This document shows positions 34,703-43,567 of a stretch of DNA of 64,000 nt, piece by piece. How positions within the stretch are numbered: the stretch's first letter is position 1; each line of letters opens with the position of its first letter. The translations under genes and the position numbers were made by a program. The notes beneath the pieces were generated by a model. That model worked only from the letters and a program-made list of their open reading frames with translations. It did not search any database and was not told the origin of the DNA. Origin of the DNA: Bicyclus anynana (lineage: Eukaryota; Arthropoda; Insecta; Lepidoptera; Nymphalidae); assembly GCF_947172395.1 (NCBI RefSeq), contig NC_069099.1, forward strand, positions 9,305,740 through 9,369,739. Direction: 5' to 3'.

Positions 34703-35395
34703 ATGCGTGATGAATCACCCCCTCCCTCGCCTCGTTCTCCGCAGTTAACAAAGCGGTCTATAGTTTCCGTGGTGTGTAGTGCTATCTCGATTGAGCTTGA
34801 GAGACGCGATGGGTCGACGTCAGCACCAACTGTGCTGCAGAAAATTTGGAAAACCACATATCCTCAACCCAGAAATCCGATACGGTCTAGTGGCTAGGAT
34901 ATCTAGCGCTCACCCAGGAGGCTCGGGTTTGATCCCCGGTGTCAATAACCAAGCCAATAAATCTACCGGCAGTACTAAAAAATATATGCGACGCGAGTAA
35001 GCTTATTGAGGGCTTGCATTTCTTGGAGACAGAGACTACGAGGTCTCTTCTCACGCCGATGCTAATATGATGATAGATAAGTCTATTATTGAACCCTTTA
35101 AGATCAGGAAGCGAGACAATCTTGTATTTGAGGACGATTTAAATGAATTTCTATATACGTCTCGGGGCATTCAAAAGATGGGAAACTCATTCACTCATCG
35201 GTATCGCCAAGCGATTTAAACCCCAGGCCCTCCCTGCCGCGTACATTCCGGCTACCGCGGCGGTTGTCAACCGCCACCGGTGTCTGACGACGTTCCAACC
35301 GCAGACTGCTTGCGGGCACAGAACACCAACGCCACCGCCATCGACGTCTCAACGTCAGAAGCAGGCGAGGTCGGCGGAGTCGAAGCAATAAATTC
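34703..35395 (+). pseudogene. DIRS gag-like region, broken
   Basis: A start at 34703 opens MRDESPPPSPRSPQLTKR, a proline/serine-rich N-terminus. After a tRNA-like insertion, DANMMIDKSIIEPFK and NLVFEDDLNEFLY follow. A later frame (35143-35391) reads AKRFKPQALPAAYIPATAAV. No zinc knuckle is visible. The gag call rests on its position upstream of the reverse transcriptase and on general character, so it is weaker than the other domains. Confidence 0.5.
34876..34947 (+). pseudogene. tRNA-Glu-like pseudogene or SINE head inside DIRS gag
   Basis: TCCGATACGGTCTAGTGGCT (D arm, A box), ATCTAGCGCTCACCCAGG (anticodon arm, loop CGCTCAC, anticodon CTC for Glu) and CTCGGGTTTGATCCCCGG (T arm, B box) are readable in order over 72 nt. 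The acceptor stem fails: its three outer pairs do not form, base 33 is G rather than T, and one anticodon pair is A-C. It is therefore a pseudogene or the head of a SINE. Confidence 0.7.
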
Positions 35396-35454
35396 ACAGG
35401 TACACTCTGGTTGATTAAAACATTTCACTAAGGCTTGCTAGATTACTGATCATA

Positions 35455-36389
35455 AATCTGTTCTGGATAACATTTCTGGATATAAAATTCCATTTATTAG
35501 GGTGCCTGTTCAGGACCCAACATTTACCGACTACCCGAAGATTTCTCCTTCTAAAGGTGACTTGTCTTTCATCGATTCTGGAATAGCGCGTTTGATTAAT
35601 TAACAAGCTATTCATAGATGGAACCGAGTGAGTGAGGGGCTATCTTCAATCAAATCTATCTTCAAATATTTTTATGATCCCTAAAAGTAATGGTGAAAAC
35701 GTCTTATTTTGAATCTAAAAAAGCTTAATAAGTTCGTGCAGGTGGTGCATAAGTCACTTAACAATTGAAGATGAATGGCAATAAAATTAATGACCAAAAA
35801 TTGGTCTATGGAAATTGTTATATGGTGAACTTCGATCTCAAGGAAGCGTAGTTTTTGGTGCAAATCCATAGAAATCATAGAAAGTAATTAAGATTTTATT
35901 TTGAAGGTATTCTTTACGAACACTTAGTACCTATACCTTTCGGTTTATGCACCCCATGCTTTTGCTAATCTTATGAAACCGGTTTTATCTTGATTACTTT
36001 CTCAGAGATTTAAGTCGGTGTTCTATTTAGATGATAGTTGCTACATTAGCAACAATTACGAAGATGGTATTAAAAAAGCAAAAAATAATATAAAATTGCT
36101 ATCTACTCGCCGATTTGTAATCAAGTACAAGAAAAGTAATTTTGTTCCAAGTAAGGCCCGTCAAATCATAGGATTTGTCATTAATTCTGCAAATATGACT
36201 TTGAAATTACCGTGTAAAAAAACATATTCACGCACTACCGCAATGTTAAATACAATAGAGCTTCCAGTTCGTAGCTTTGCTCGATATTCAGGTACCCTCA
36301 CTGCAGCCTGCCCGATTGTAGTTTATGGCCGAGTTCATAAAAAAATCTTTAGAACGAACTTAATATTTGGCTTTGATACAAAACGATGA
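35455..36389 (+). pseudogene. DIRS reverse transcriptase, broken
   Basis: Readable in order across several frames: ISGYKIPFIRVPVQ, SFIDSGIARLIN, LNLKKLNKFV, then VNFDLKEA with the motif A aspartate. FEGILYEHLVPIPFGL (motif B region) and YLDD at 36024-36035 (motif C) follow. The last part, 36018-36389, is a clean 123-codon frame with KKSNFVPSKARQIIGFVIN and RSFARYSGTLTAACPIVVYG. This last piece is typical of DIRS proteins, where the segment after the polymerase is conserved. Stop codons interrupt motifs A and B, so no enzyme can be made. Confidence 0.9.
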
Positions 36390-36479
36390 TTATGATCGAA
36401 AGATTGTTGACATCCATGATGACCTTGTATAAAAAAAAAATAAGGATCTTCATCAAGGATCTATTGACAGTAAACCCAA

Positions 36480-36948
36480 TCAAACCTAGCAACTTTAATC
36501 TTGAAATTCTTAGTGACGCTTCTTATAAGCCTGGGGTTCTGCCTGCAAATAAGAAATAATAGGCGGTTCTTGGAATAAGTATGAACGTCAATTTGGAAAT
36601 ACTAGCAGTGTTTTTCGGGCTTAAGTCCTTTGCTGACGGGTGTTTTAATAGTCATATACTATTACGTAATAAGACAATACGACAGCTGGGTGGAGTGTAA
36701 TATCCACGTCTTAATTAAATAGCTCGTCAAAATTGAATATGGTGTGGAGAACAAAAATTTTCGTTTTTGCTTCTTATATCAAATCTTCTCACGATGCTGA
36801 AGCTGACTTTAAATCTAGAAATATCGATATTGAATGGGAATTGCATATATTAGTGGTAAAGTATGGCGAAACTGAGATAGATCTCTTTGCTTCACCGATA
36901 AATACAATTTTTCATTTTTACCTTTTAATGTGGATGTTTTTACAATAA
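36480..36948 (+). pseudogene. DIRS RNase H region, broken
   Basis: NLEILSDASYKPGVLPANKK carries the first catalytic aspartate (SDAS). NLEILAVFFGLKSF carries the catalytic glutamate. HILLRNKTIRQLGG occupies the usual DNT position. It reads N-K-T, so the second aspartate is lost. WRTKIFVFASYIKSSHDAEA DF follows, then IDIEWELH and ETEIDLFASPIN. This last segment belongs to the DIRS connection between RNase H and recombinase. Several frameshifts. Confidence 0.85.
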
Positions 36949-36957
36949 GATTGGAAA

Positions 36958-38033
36958 ATGTATTTCTTTTTTTATACATTTCCACCATTTTCACTTATAT
37001 TAAAGGCCCTGCTAAAGTTATTAATAATCAGGAGTCTTGGAATATTTGGGTCCAAAAATTGGCTGTGTTTTTCGGTTTCTTTTAATCTTATGGTGGATGA
37101 TGTACTAATACCACTTAACAAGTATTTACCTTCCTCTAATTTCAGGGAAACTTATCACCTACTACCTCTTCATCAAAGCATTTCCCTGGTGGCGAGTCTA
37201 TTATCTGGCAAGCTTTCGCCAAACAACAAGTCAGCTCAGCAATGACTGCGATTCTTACTTCCTTGTCGAACAGTACCTACGAAATCTCAGTATACTTCTA
37301 GCTTTAAACAGTGGTGGACCTATGGTGATACTAAAAGTATAGATCCGTTTGACATTTGATCCTTTCCGTTTGATTGCTTAGGAAAGGGATGCTCATATGG
37401 TTCTTGAAATAGTCATCATTCAGCATTTATCTCTTATTTATTACCATAAATAAGGTGGGCCATGATGAACGAGTAAAGAGGTATCTTAAGGACGTCTTCA
37501 AAATTAAACCGACCATTCCTAAGTATGACGCTACATGGGACCCGACCAAAGACCTTAACTACCTTGCTAACTTGTACTCGTACTCTCAATACTCGTAACT
37601 TCCTTAGTTGGGAACAGATCGCTAAAAAGTTAGTAATTCTATTAGCATTGTCCACTAGACAAAGGTGTCAAACATAAGCTTTAAATAGGATTCAAAATAT
37701 TAAGATCAATAATATAGGATTGTCATAACCATTAGCGATATTATTAAAACCTCAGCTATTGGGCGACCACAACTCGGCCTTCTTAATTTTACACAACGTT
37801 CAAAATTTTGTCCAGCAAATACTCTCGTATCTTACATATCCATGACTTCGTATACCAGATGTAGTCAAGATGATAGACCTTACTGTCAACCAAAAAGCCT
37901 GTTCATCCTGCTTCGTCCCAAACTATCAAACGATGGAAAAAGCGAATGCTTACAGTTAGTGGCATTGATACGACATTGTTTAGTGCGCATACCACTCGTC
38001 ATGCCCTTACTTCTACTGCACTACGAGTAGCAG
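36958..38033 (+). pseudogene. DIRS tyrosine recombinase, broken
   Basis: It starts with the linker YTFPPFSLILKALLKLL, then LPLHQSISLVASLLSGKLSP. The N-terminal recombinase part reads GHDERVKRYLKDVFKIKPTI and PKYDATWDPTKDLNYLANLY. The catalytic part begins LALSTRQRCQT, with the first catalytic arginine at 37663-37665. It ends with SSQTIKRWKKRML and TLFSAHTTRHALTSTALRVA, whose HTTRHA (37988-38005) is the H-x-x-R box. The terminal tyrosine region follows 38033 in a degraded state. The enzyme would cut and rejoin circular element DNA at the target; this copy cannot, because of stops (for example straight after RQRCQT). Confidence 0.88.
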
Positions 38034-38245
38034 GCTAATTCATTATCTTGGACGTATGCTAGTGGACATTATACGAAATTGAGATTCTATGTAAAAATGT
38101 CATCCGGTACTTACAGGTGGGTATCACACAGTAGGTAAATGACATTTTGTCAATTGATTTGATGTTTATTTTAATAGGTTGATAATGAAAACCAAAACAG
38201 TGAATAGGCCAGCTGGCGTCAGACTAAACACTTAAAAAAAAAAAA

Positions 38246-38276
38246 ATAATAATAATAATAATAATAATAATAGTAA
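38246..38276. repeat. (AAT)n microsatellite
   Basis: About ten AAT/ATA units within the DIRS 3' region. Confidence 0.95.
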
Positions 38277-38511
38277 TGACCCTTTGATTATTAATGATTC
38301 TAGTTTTGTTAATGCGTTACGAGTATTTAATGTTTCGCCTTATTAACCTTAAAAAAAAAAATATGATTTAATCTTTCTAATTTAATGAATATTTTTTAGA
38401 AATAGTAGGTATATTTATTACATATTACATATATACCAAAAATTTTATTTATAATCAGGTTTGATTATGGTTTTATGTTTTATCTCCAACATTTCCTTCT
38501 TCTCTGAACAT

Positions 38512-38624
38512 CTTACAAGTGTACTTAAATCTCGAAAGCCGAATATGGGACAATAAAATGATCAAACGAACTTACCAAGTGAAGTTCGATCTTGATTGTC
38601 CCATATTCGGCGAAGAGATTTAAG
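38512..38624 (+). repeat. DIRS internal complementary region (ICR)
   Basis: 38512-38554 is the reverse complement of the left end (34024-34066), including its CTCGAAAGCCG variant. 38554-38624 is the perfect 71-bp reverse complement of the right end (38829-38899). The two meet at GACAATAAAATG, which predicts the junction of a circular intermediate. In the DIRS replication model this region templates completion of the ends. Confidence 0.95.
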
Positions 38625-38711
38625 GTCCCTCCCATCCCCGTCTTTATTATATCTTATAGATATTATGTACCCGAAATATCAATGTTGGAGACCAGGTAAT
38701 TCTCTAAACTA

Positions 38712-38902
38712 AATGACAGCTATACCGGACGCCTGTAAGAAAGTGGGGAACATGCTATCTCTTTCTTTCTTATGGAGCTAAACTATGTGCGAATGGATTG
38801 ACGCGTAGCGGAGCTACTTACAAGTGTACTTAAATCTCTTCGCCGAATATGGGACAATCAAGATCGAACTTCACTTGGTAAGTTCGTTTGATCATTTTAT
38901 TA
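38712..38902 (-). repeat. DIRS right inverted terminal repeat plus terminal extension
   Basis: 38712-38858 mirrors the left repeat. A 41-44 bp extension (CAAGATCGAACTTCACTTGG to TTTGATCATTTTATT) follows and is unique to the right end, apart from its complement in the ICR. Confidence 0.95.
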
Positions 38903-39631
38903 TAATTTCATACAAAAAAAGTAGCTATAAAAATAAATAGAGACGGCGAACAAGTTATAAAAACATCGATACTTAATAACATACTTAATAAGTCGTTCTG
39001 CTTGTTTCAATAACTTTACGGGCACAGAATAAAGAATGATTCAGAATGAGTCTTTCCAAGCAGCGTGGTGAAGCCATGGAAACCCATACAAAAACCAAAC
39101 GTCACACGTCTCCTTGACATCCGCATATACAAACTTTTTTCATGATTTGCATTTCAAAATTTAAGAATAACAACAATTACGTAAATTTATATAATAATCC
39201 ATCATCACCAACAAAAAATACTACATCTCATTACTTTAGTTTTTGCAAACAGTTTTTAAAATATTTATAAACATAAGACGCCATTATTATTGAAAAATAT
39301 TGATAACTGATTCGACGCTTCGTGTCGTGCTGACTCGAGGATGTATAAGTATTTGAATTTTGTATTTAAAATGGCTACGACACGGCTATCTGTCTATTAT
39401 TCTTTAATCTGTGGCTGTAATATTCAATGTAATATTGTGAGTCACTATGACTGGAACCAAAAGTTAACGTGCTCACTGATGCACGAGGTTGTAATACTGC
39501 TTCTTCCCAACTTTGGAATTCCCCAAGCTCAATTAACTAATGACTACATATTTAGCTAAACAATTTTGACATTCATTCACTTGCAGATGTTCAATGTTCA
39601 TGCTAATTAGTATTTTTTTTTTTGTTTTTTT
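38903..39631. other. No gene recognised
   Basis: AT-rich with a moderate-GC patch at 39050-39120. The 72-codon frame 39341-39559 shows no domain. Confidence 0.4.
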
Positions 39632-39787
39632 ATTATTCTTTACAAGTTACATTCTCACCTGATGGTAAGTGATGATGTCGGCATCGGCATCGTACCGGAA
39701 CGCAGGATCGCTTGGCGGTACGTCTTTGCCGGTAGGGTGATAACTACCCACGGTCGAAGCCTTCCACCAGCCAGACTTGGACCAATT
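39632..39787 (-). mobile_element. tRNA-derived SINE, family B, 5'-truncated and internally deleted
   Basis: TTCTTTACAAGTTACATTCT, GGATCGCTTGGCGGTACGTC and CCACCAGCCAGACTTGGACC. The tRNA head is replaced by an RTE fragment beginning at 39792. Confidence 0.8.
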
Positions 39788-39791
39788 AAGC

Positions 39792-40047
39792 CCTAACATC
39801 ACGATACTGAGCCACCTGCATCCAGCGAATCCCTGCGACTCGCTTGATGTCGTCAGTCCACCTGGTGGGGGGTCGGCCAACACTGCGCTTACTAGTGCGG
39901 GGTCGCCATTCCAGCACTTTGGGGCCCCAACGTCCATCGGCTCTTCGCACTATGTGCCCCGCCCATTGCCACTTCAGCTTCGCAACTCGTTGAGCTATGT
40001 CGGTGACTTTGGTTCTTCTGCGGATCTCCTCATTTCTGATTCGATCA
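39792..40047 (-). mobile_element. RTE-type LINE fragment, both ends missing
   Basis: The minus strand encodes RIRNEEIRRRTKVTDIAQ through WAGHIVRRADGRWGPKVLEW to a truncated end after QYRDV. It is almost identical to 40818-41063 in opposite orientation: only three mismatches over about 250 bp by eye. The normal 3' coding end (LQKAYVLQWTSIG) is absent. Confidence 0.9.
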
Positions 40048-40105
40048 CCATCAGCCCATTTTAATGACCCATTACAGGGCTAGGTCTTTCTCTGTATGAA
40101 GAGAG
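40048..40105 (-). mobile_element. SINE fragment, family D
   Basis: ATCAGCCCATTTTAATGACC, CATTACAGGGCTAGG and GAAGAGAGGATA match the family. Confidence 0.5.
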
Positions 40106-40278
40106 GATAGCTGTCAAAAGTATATATTTTCATTATTTTGCTTTAATAACCTGAAAATGACTGTTTCGTATTAAAACAAAATTTAAAATTAACATATTTT
40201 GGTAGTTTTGACAAGAAAATTTTATAAAAGTTAAAAAATAAGTAAAATAGTCTTTTTTTAATTGGGTATTACGTAATT

Positions 40279-40655
40279 CGTACAAGCACTTCAACGCTTG
40301 GATATACCTGTAATCAATTCGGCATCTCTGCAATGACCTTAGCACAGCCCAAGTTTCCACCGAATCGAAGGCTTTCTCATAGTCCACAAACGCTAAGCAA
40401 AGTGGCTGGTTATACTCGTGAGTCTTCTGTATAACCTGCCGCAGCGTATGGATGTGGTCTATGGTACTAAAGCCTTTTCGGAAACCGGCTTGTTCGGGAG
40501 GCTGGAAGTCGTCAAACCTATTAGCGAGACGATTCGTGATGACTCTCGAGAACAATTTGTAAACATGGCTTAGCAGCGAGATGGGTCTGTAATTCTTCAG
40601 CAAGGTGTTGTCACCTTTTTTGAAGAACAGAACCACCACGCTCCTATGCCACGAA
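40279..40655 (-). pseudogene. RTE reverse transcriptase N-terminal palm (inverted half)
   Basis: NYRPISLLS is the fingers block of RTE/L1-like polymerases. FVDYEKAFD is motif A with its catalytic aspartate. The frame is open over about 125 residues and then runs into flanking sequence after ALKCLYE. With motif C absent the fragment cannot polymerise. Confidence 0.9.
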
Positions 40656-40659
40656 CTGC

Positions 40660-41128
40660 ACTTCAGTGCCTGAAGACAAAAGTCTTCGAACAGTGCGTGT
40701 TGCCAGTGATGACCTATGGTTCCGAGACTTGGTCGCTAACTATGGGCCTCATAAGAAGGCTTAGAGTCACACAGCGGGCGATGGAACGAGCTATGTTAGG
40801 AGTATCTCTGCGTGATCGAATCAGAAATGAGGAGATCCGCAGAAGAACCAAAGTCACCGACATAGCTCAACGAGTTGCGAAGCTGAAGTGGCAATGGGCG
40901 GGGCACATAGTTCGAAGAGCCGATGGACGTTGGGGTCCCAAAGTGCTGGAATGGCGACCCCGCACTAGTAAGCGCAGTGTTGGCCGACCCCCCACCAGGT
41001 GGACTGACGACATCAAGCGAGTCGCAGGGATTCGCTGGATGCAGGCGGCTCAGTATCGTGATGTTTGGAAGTCCCTACAAAAGGCCTATGTCCTGCAGTG
41101 GACGTCCATCGGCTTATATGATGATGAT
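40660..41128 (+). pseudogene. RTE polyprotein C-terminus
   Basis: About 150 open codons downstream of the polymerase core: QCLKTKVFEQCVLPVMTYGS, ETWSLTMGLIRRLRVTQRAM and KLKWQWAGHIVRRADGRWGP, then SVGRPPTRWTDDIKRVAG. It reads through the expected stop (TGA replaced by TTA in GGCTTATATGATG), giving an aspartate run from the GAT tail. It is a well preserved, recent piece. Confidence 0.9.
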
Positions 41129-41149
41129 GATGATGATGATTACGTAATT

Positions 41150-41854
41150 GAAGCACAAAGGCAATTTCTTTACAGCTATTTGAAGAAGGTTAAGTTTGTA
41201 TAATAGTATGTCTCACAAATGAAGAAAGTCCTGTAAATACTTAATTTATACAGCTCGAACGTCAATTATGTTATTAAAAAAGTTGATGATTTTTATTAAA
41301 ACTGCTTTAGGTCTCTAGGGTAACTCAGAAAAAAATACGCTGAACAATTTCTCTGAGGAGATGACGCAACATTTTCATTTCAAACTCTTCACTTGTTTTT
41401 TTTTGCCACTGCAAAAATGGGATGTTATGAGTTTGAGCTCTTTGTTTGTCTGTCTGTGCTACCTTAGCAATGAAACTGGATAACCAATTCGTATGCAATA
41501 TCATTTATTTGAAAGTAATTTTTTCAGAAATGGTCCAGTATGTTTCATTACAACTCCCATATCTTTATGGAAGGTAAAAGTGGGGAAGTAAGTAAATAAA
41601 AGAGTGCCGTGCGTAAAAAAGTGTATGTGCAAAACTTTATCTAACATGAAAATGGCTCAAATTGTCAAAAATCTATGGCAACAAGTACCTAGTAGATTAT
41701 TTATTATTTAGCTATTTATAATAGCTATTCAGGACTATCACAGGTTTTCCAAAAGTTTAAGTTTAACCTGTAATAACGACAACTTTTTCCTATGCTTTGA
41801 TTAAGCTTTCAGTAAATGTTTGTTCAACCAGGTTTGTAATTGAATTTTAATCCT
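41150..41854. other. No gene recognised
   Basis: AT-rich. 41400-41460 (TTTGCCACTGCAAAAATGGG, TTTGTCTGTCTGTGCTACC) looks like the edge of an interspersed repeat. Confidence 0.4.
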
Positions 41855-42224
41855 TAAGGGCTCCCGCACACGATCCACCGGCCACAACCACATAACGCCG
41901 CTTCTGGCATATTTCCTGTAGTTTTCATACATTTCATATAGACTCGCCGCACACGGATGACGCCGGTGGCCGCCACACGCCATAGTCATCGTTGCTCGCT
42001 ACATTTAACCCGCACCGGCCACTAAGCGCCGACACAAAACGCCGCAACACGCCATTCGCGCGATTATGATTTGACTACATGTATGGGTTAAATAAGTAGC
42101 AGCTACCGACCACAAGTATCGACCACCGGCCACAAGTGTTTGACGCGTGCTTCAACTACTTTTGTGGCCCCTTCTTGTAGCGGCGTTTGTGACTGTCACG
42201 TGTGGGCCGTGTGCGGTGACACTA
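41855..42224. mobile_element. GC-rich MITE-like block
   Basis: GGGCTCCCGCACACGATCC at the left is partly mirrored by CCGTGTGCGGTGACACTA at the right. The interior is rich in CCGGCCAC, GCGCCG and GCGGCGTT motifs, unlike the AT-rich flanks. Inverted ends match only in part (about 12 of 18). Confidence 0.5.
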
Positions 42225-43318
42225 AACTGATAGAGTTGCTTAAGTGTTGATATTTATGACGTGACATGTTTAGTTAAATGTCGTAATTCTTAATTTAAAA
42301 TGCTGGTCTAGTTATATTATGAAATATGCATGGAATTCTATGAAAATATGGATATCAAATAAAAAAGATAATAAAAGCTTAGAAAAAGACTTAAAATAAT
42401 ATGTTGTCACTCTTCTGTTATAAATGAAACAAATAATAAATATTTATTCTCTAATATCTATAATTTAGAGAAGCAACATTACGAACATCATACATTACTT
42501 ACGTATATCAAAAATTGAGAAAGTAATGCAACATAAATAAATTAATTTACTTCATTATTTTCATGTAAAAATCGACAAATTTAATGATTGAATTGTAGAC
42601 TTAAGGGAAATTCCCGGAATATTCCCGACTAGGTTCGATACCATTCTGGTTAATCATGAGTTTGTTCATGCAATGCGGTGTAAAATAAACACGACTTGAA
42701 CACTCACCACGGTCTTAGCGCGTATTGGAGCATAGCAAATGTATTGAGTACACCAAGTACATAACGCAATGTATTCAGGTGTATTACATTTGTATGTAAT
42801 GTAAATCTGGGGAAATTGCTTTAATAATATTCTTAGCGTTGTTTGGCTTCCCACCGCGGGGTGCTACCCTGTCCTTAATAAAGAAAACAGGATTACATCA
42901 GATTCTTGTCACATGAATACGTGTCACGTTAAGATTTTGCGATGTTAATAAGTATTGGACTGAAATTCTTAAAAATATTTATAAGATTTTTGGCCTTAAA
43001 CTTTATTATATCGGAAACCATTATTAGGTATAAGTTGTCAGTAACTTTTCTATTATAATATTAATTTATTTCTTTTGTTAAGCAGGGAGGGATTTTTTAA
43101 AGAAGTCTAACTTAAACACACGTCAATTTAGTTCAGATTCTGTATGTTGATGAAGTATCATCGCTTTATTTTATGTATTTGCATTGCTGAAATTGAATTG
43201 AATACAAAAGAAAGCTCTGAAAATAATTCTTCAGCTGAAGAAAACTCAGAAACATCATGTAATCTTCGCATGTATAACATGAATATTGAATAGTTTAAAA
43301 AACTAAAAACACGTTTGA
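42225..43318. other. No gene recognised
   Basis: AT-rich, with a moderate-GC patch at 42600-42880. No exon seen. Confidence 0.4.
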
Positions 43319-43507
43319 CATCCACATCGTGGGGGTGCATTTCAAACAACCTGTCCGCCATCTAGGACGTCTGCCATATTAGATTTAAGTCACGTGACAA
43401 TGTTTTCGTATTTCTGACAGCAAACCCTTTCATTTAATATCCATACATGGGGATGGATTTCAAACAGACGGTCCGCCATCTTGGGGAGGCCGCCATATTG
43501 GATTTGC
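43319..43507. repeat. Direct pair of GCCGCCAT-rich units
   Basis: Two related ~70-bp blocks at 43319-43388 and 43438-43508. Both contain TTTCAAACA, GTCCGCCATCT and GCCATATT.GATTT. Spacing is 119 bp. Confidence 0.75.
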
Positions 43508-43567
43508 AAAGAAGTTTTTTAGCTAGCCATGTATTGTCATCAGAGCTCAGAGCGTGTGCAAAAATTA

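Larger units (their letters stand above)
34024..38902 (+). mobile_element. DIRS-type tyrosine-recombinase retrotransposon, structurally complete, coding-dead
   Basis: About 4.9 kb bounded by inverted terminal repeats, with gag-like, reverse transcriptase, RNase H and tyrosine recombinase regions in that order on the plus strand. This is the DIRS order. DIRS elements insert circular DNA with a tyrosine recombinase instead of an integrase and make no target duplication. The internal complementary region (38512-38624) joins the complements of the left and right ends, which is specific to DIRS. Both ends carry ATT at the junction with flanking DNA (34024-34026 and 38900-38902), and no longer duplication is seen. 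Every coding region has stops or frameshifts. The final part of an autonomous DIRS in some lineages, a DNA-adenine methylase-like gene, was not seen. Confidence 0.92.
40268..41149. mobile_element. RTE-type LINE insertion with 5' inversion and 11-bp target duplication
   Basis: The element lies between two copies of ATTACGTAATT (40268-40278 and 41139-41149). The right half (about 40660-41138, plus strand) encodes QCLKTKVFEQCVLPVMTYGS through LGVSLRDRIRNEEIRRRTKV to YVLQWTSIG and ends with a (GAT)n tail. The left half (40279 to about 40655, minus strand) encodes an upstream part of the same protein. That part is the reverse transcriptase fingers and palm, WHRSVVVLFFKKGD, NYRPISLLSHVYKLFSRVI, AGFRKGFSTIDHIH and LAFVDYEKAFDSVETWAV. 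About 130-180 residues between the halves, including FADD, are missing. Twin priming with deletion explains it. Confidence 0.92.

Noticed and set aside
38246..38276. AAT repeat as part of a DIRS regulatory region
   Set aside because: A simple microsatellite; nothing links it to element function.
39647..40064. Open frames with DVGAPKCWNGDPAL-type sequence
   Set aside because: Out-of-frame translation of the RTE 3' end; the true RTE frame is KVLEWRPRT.
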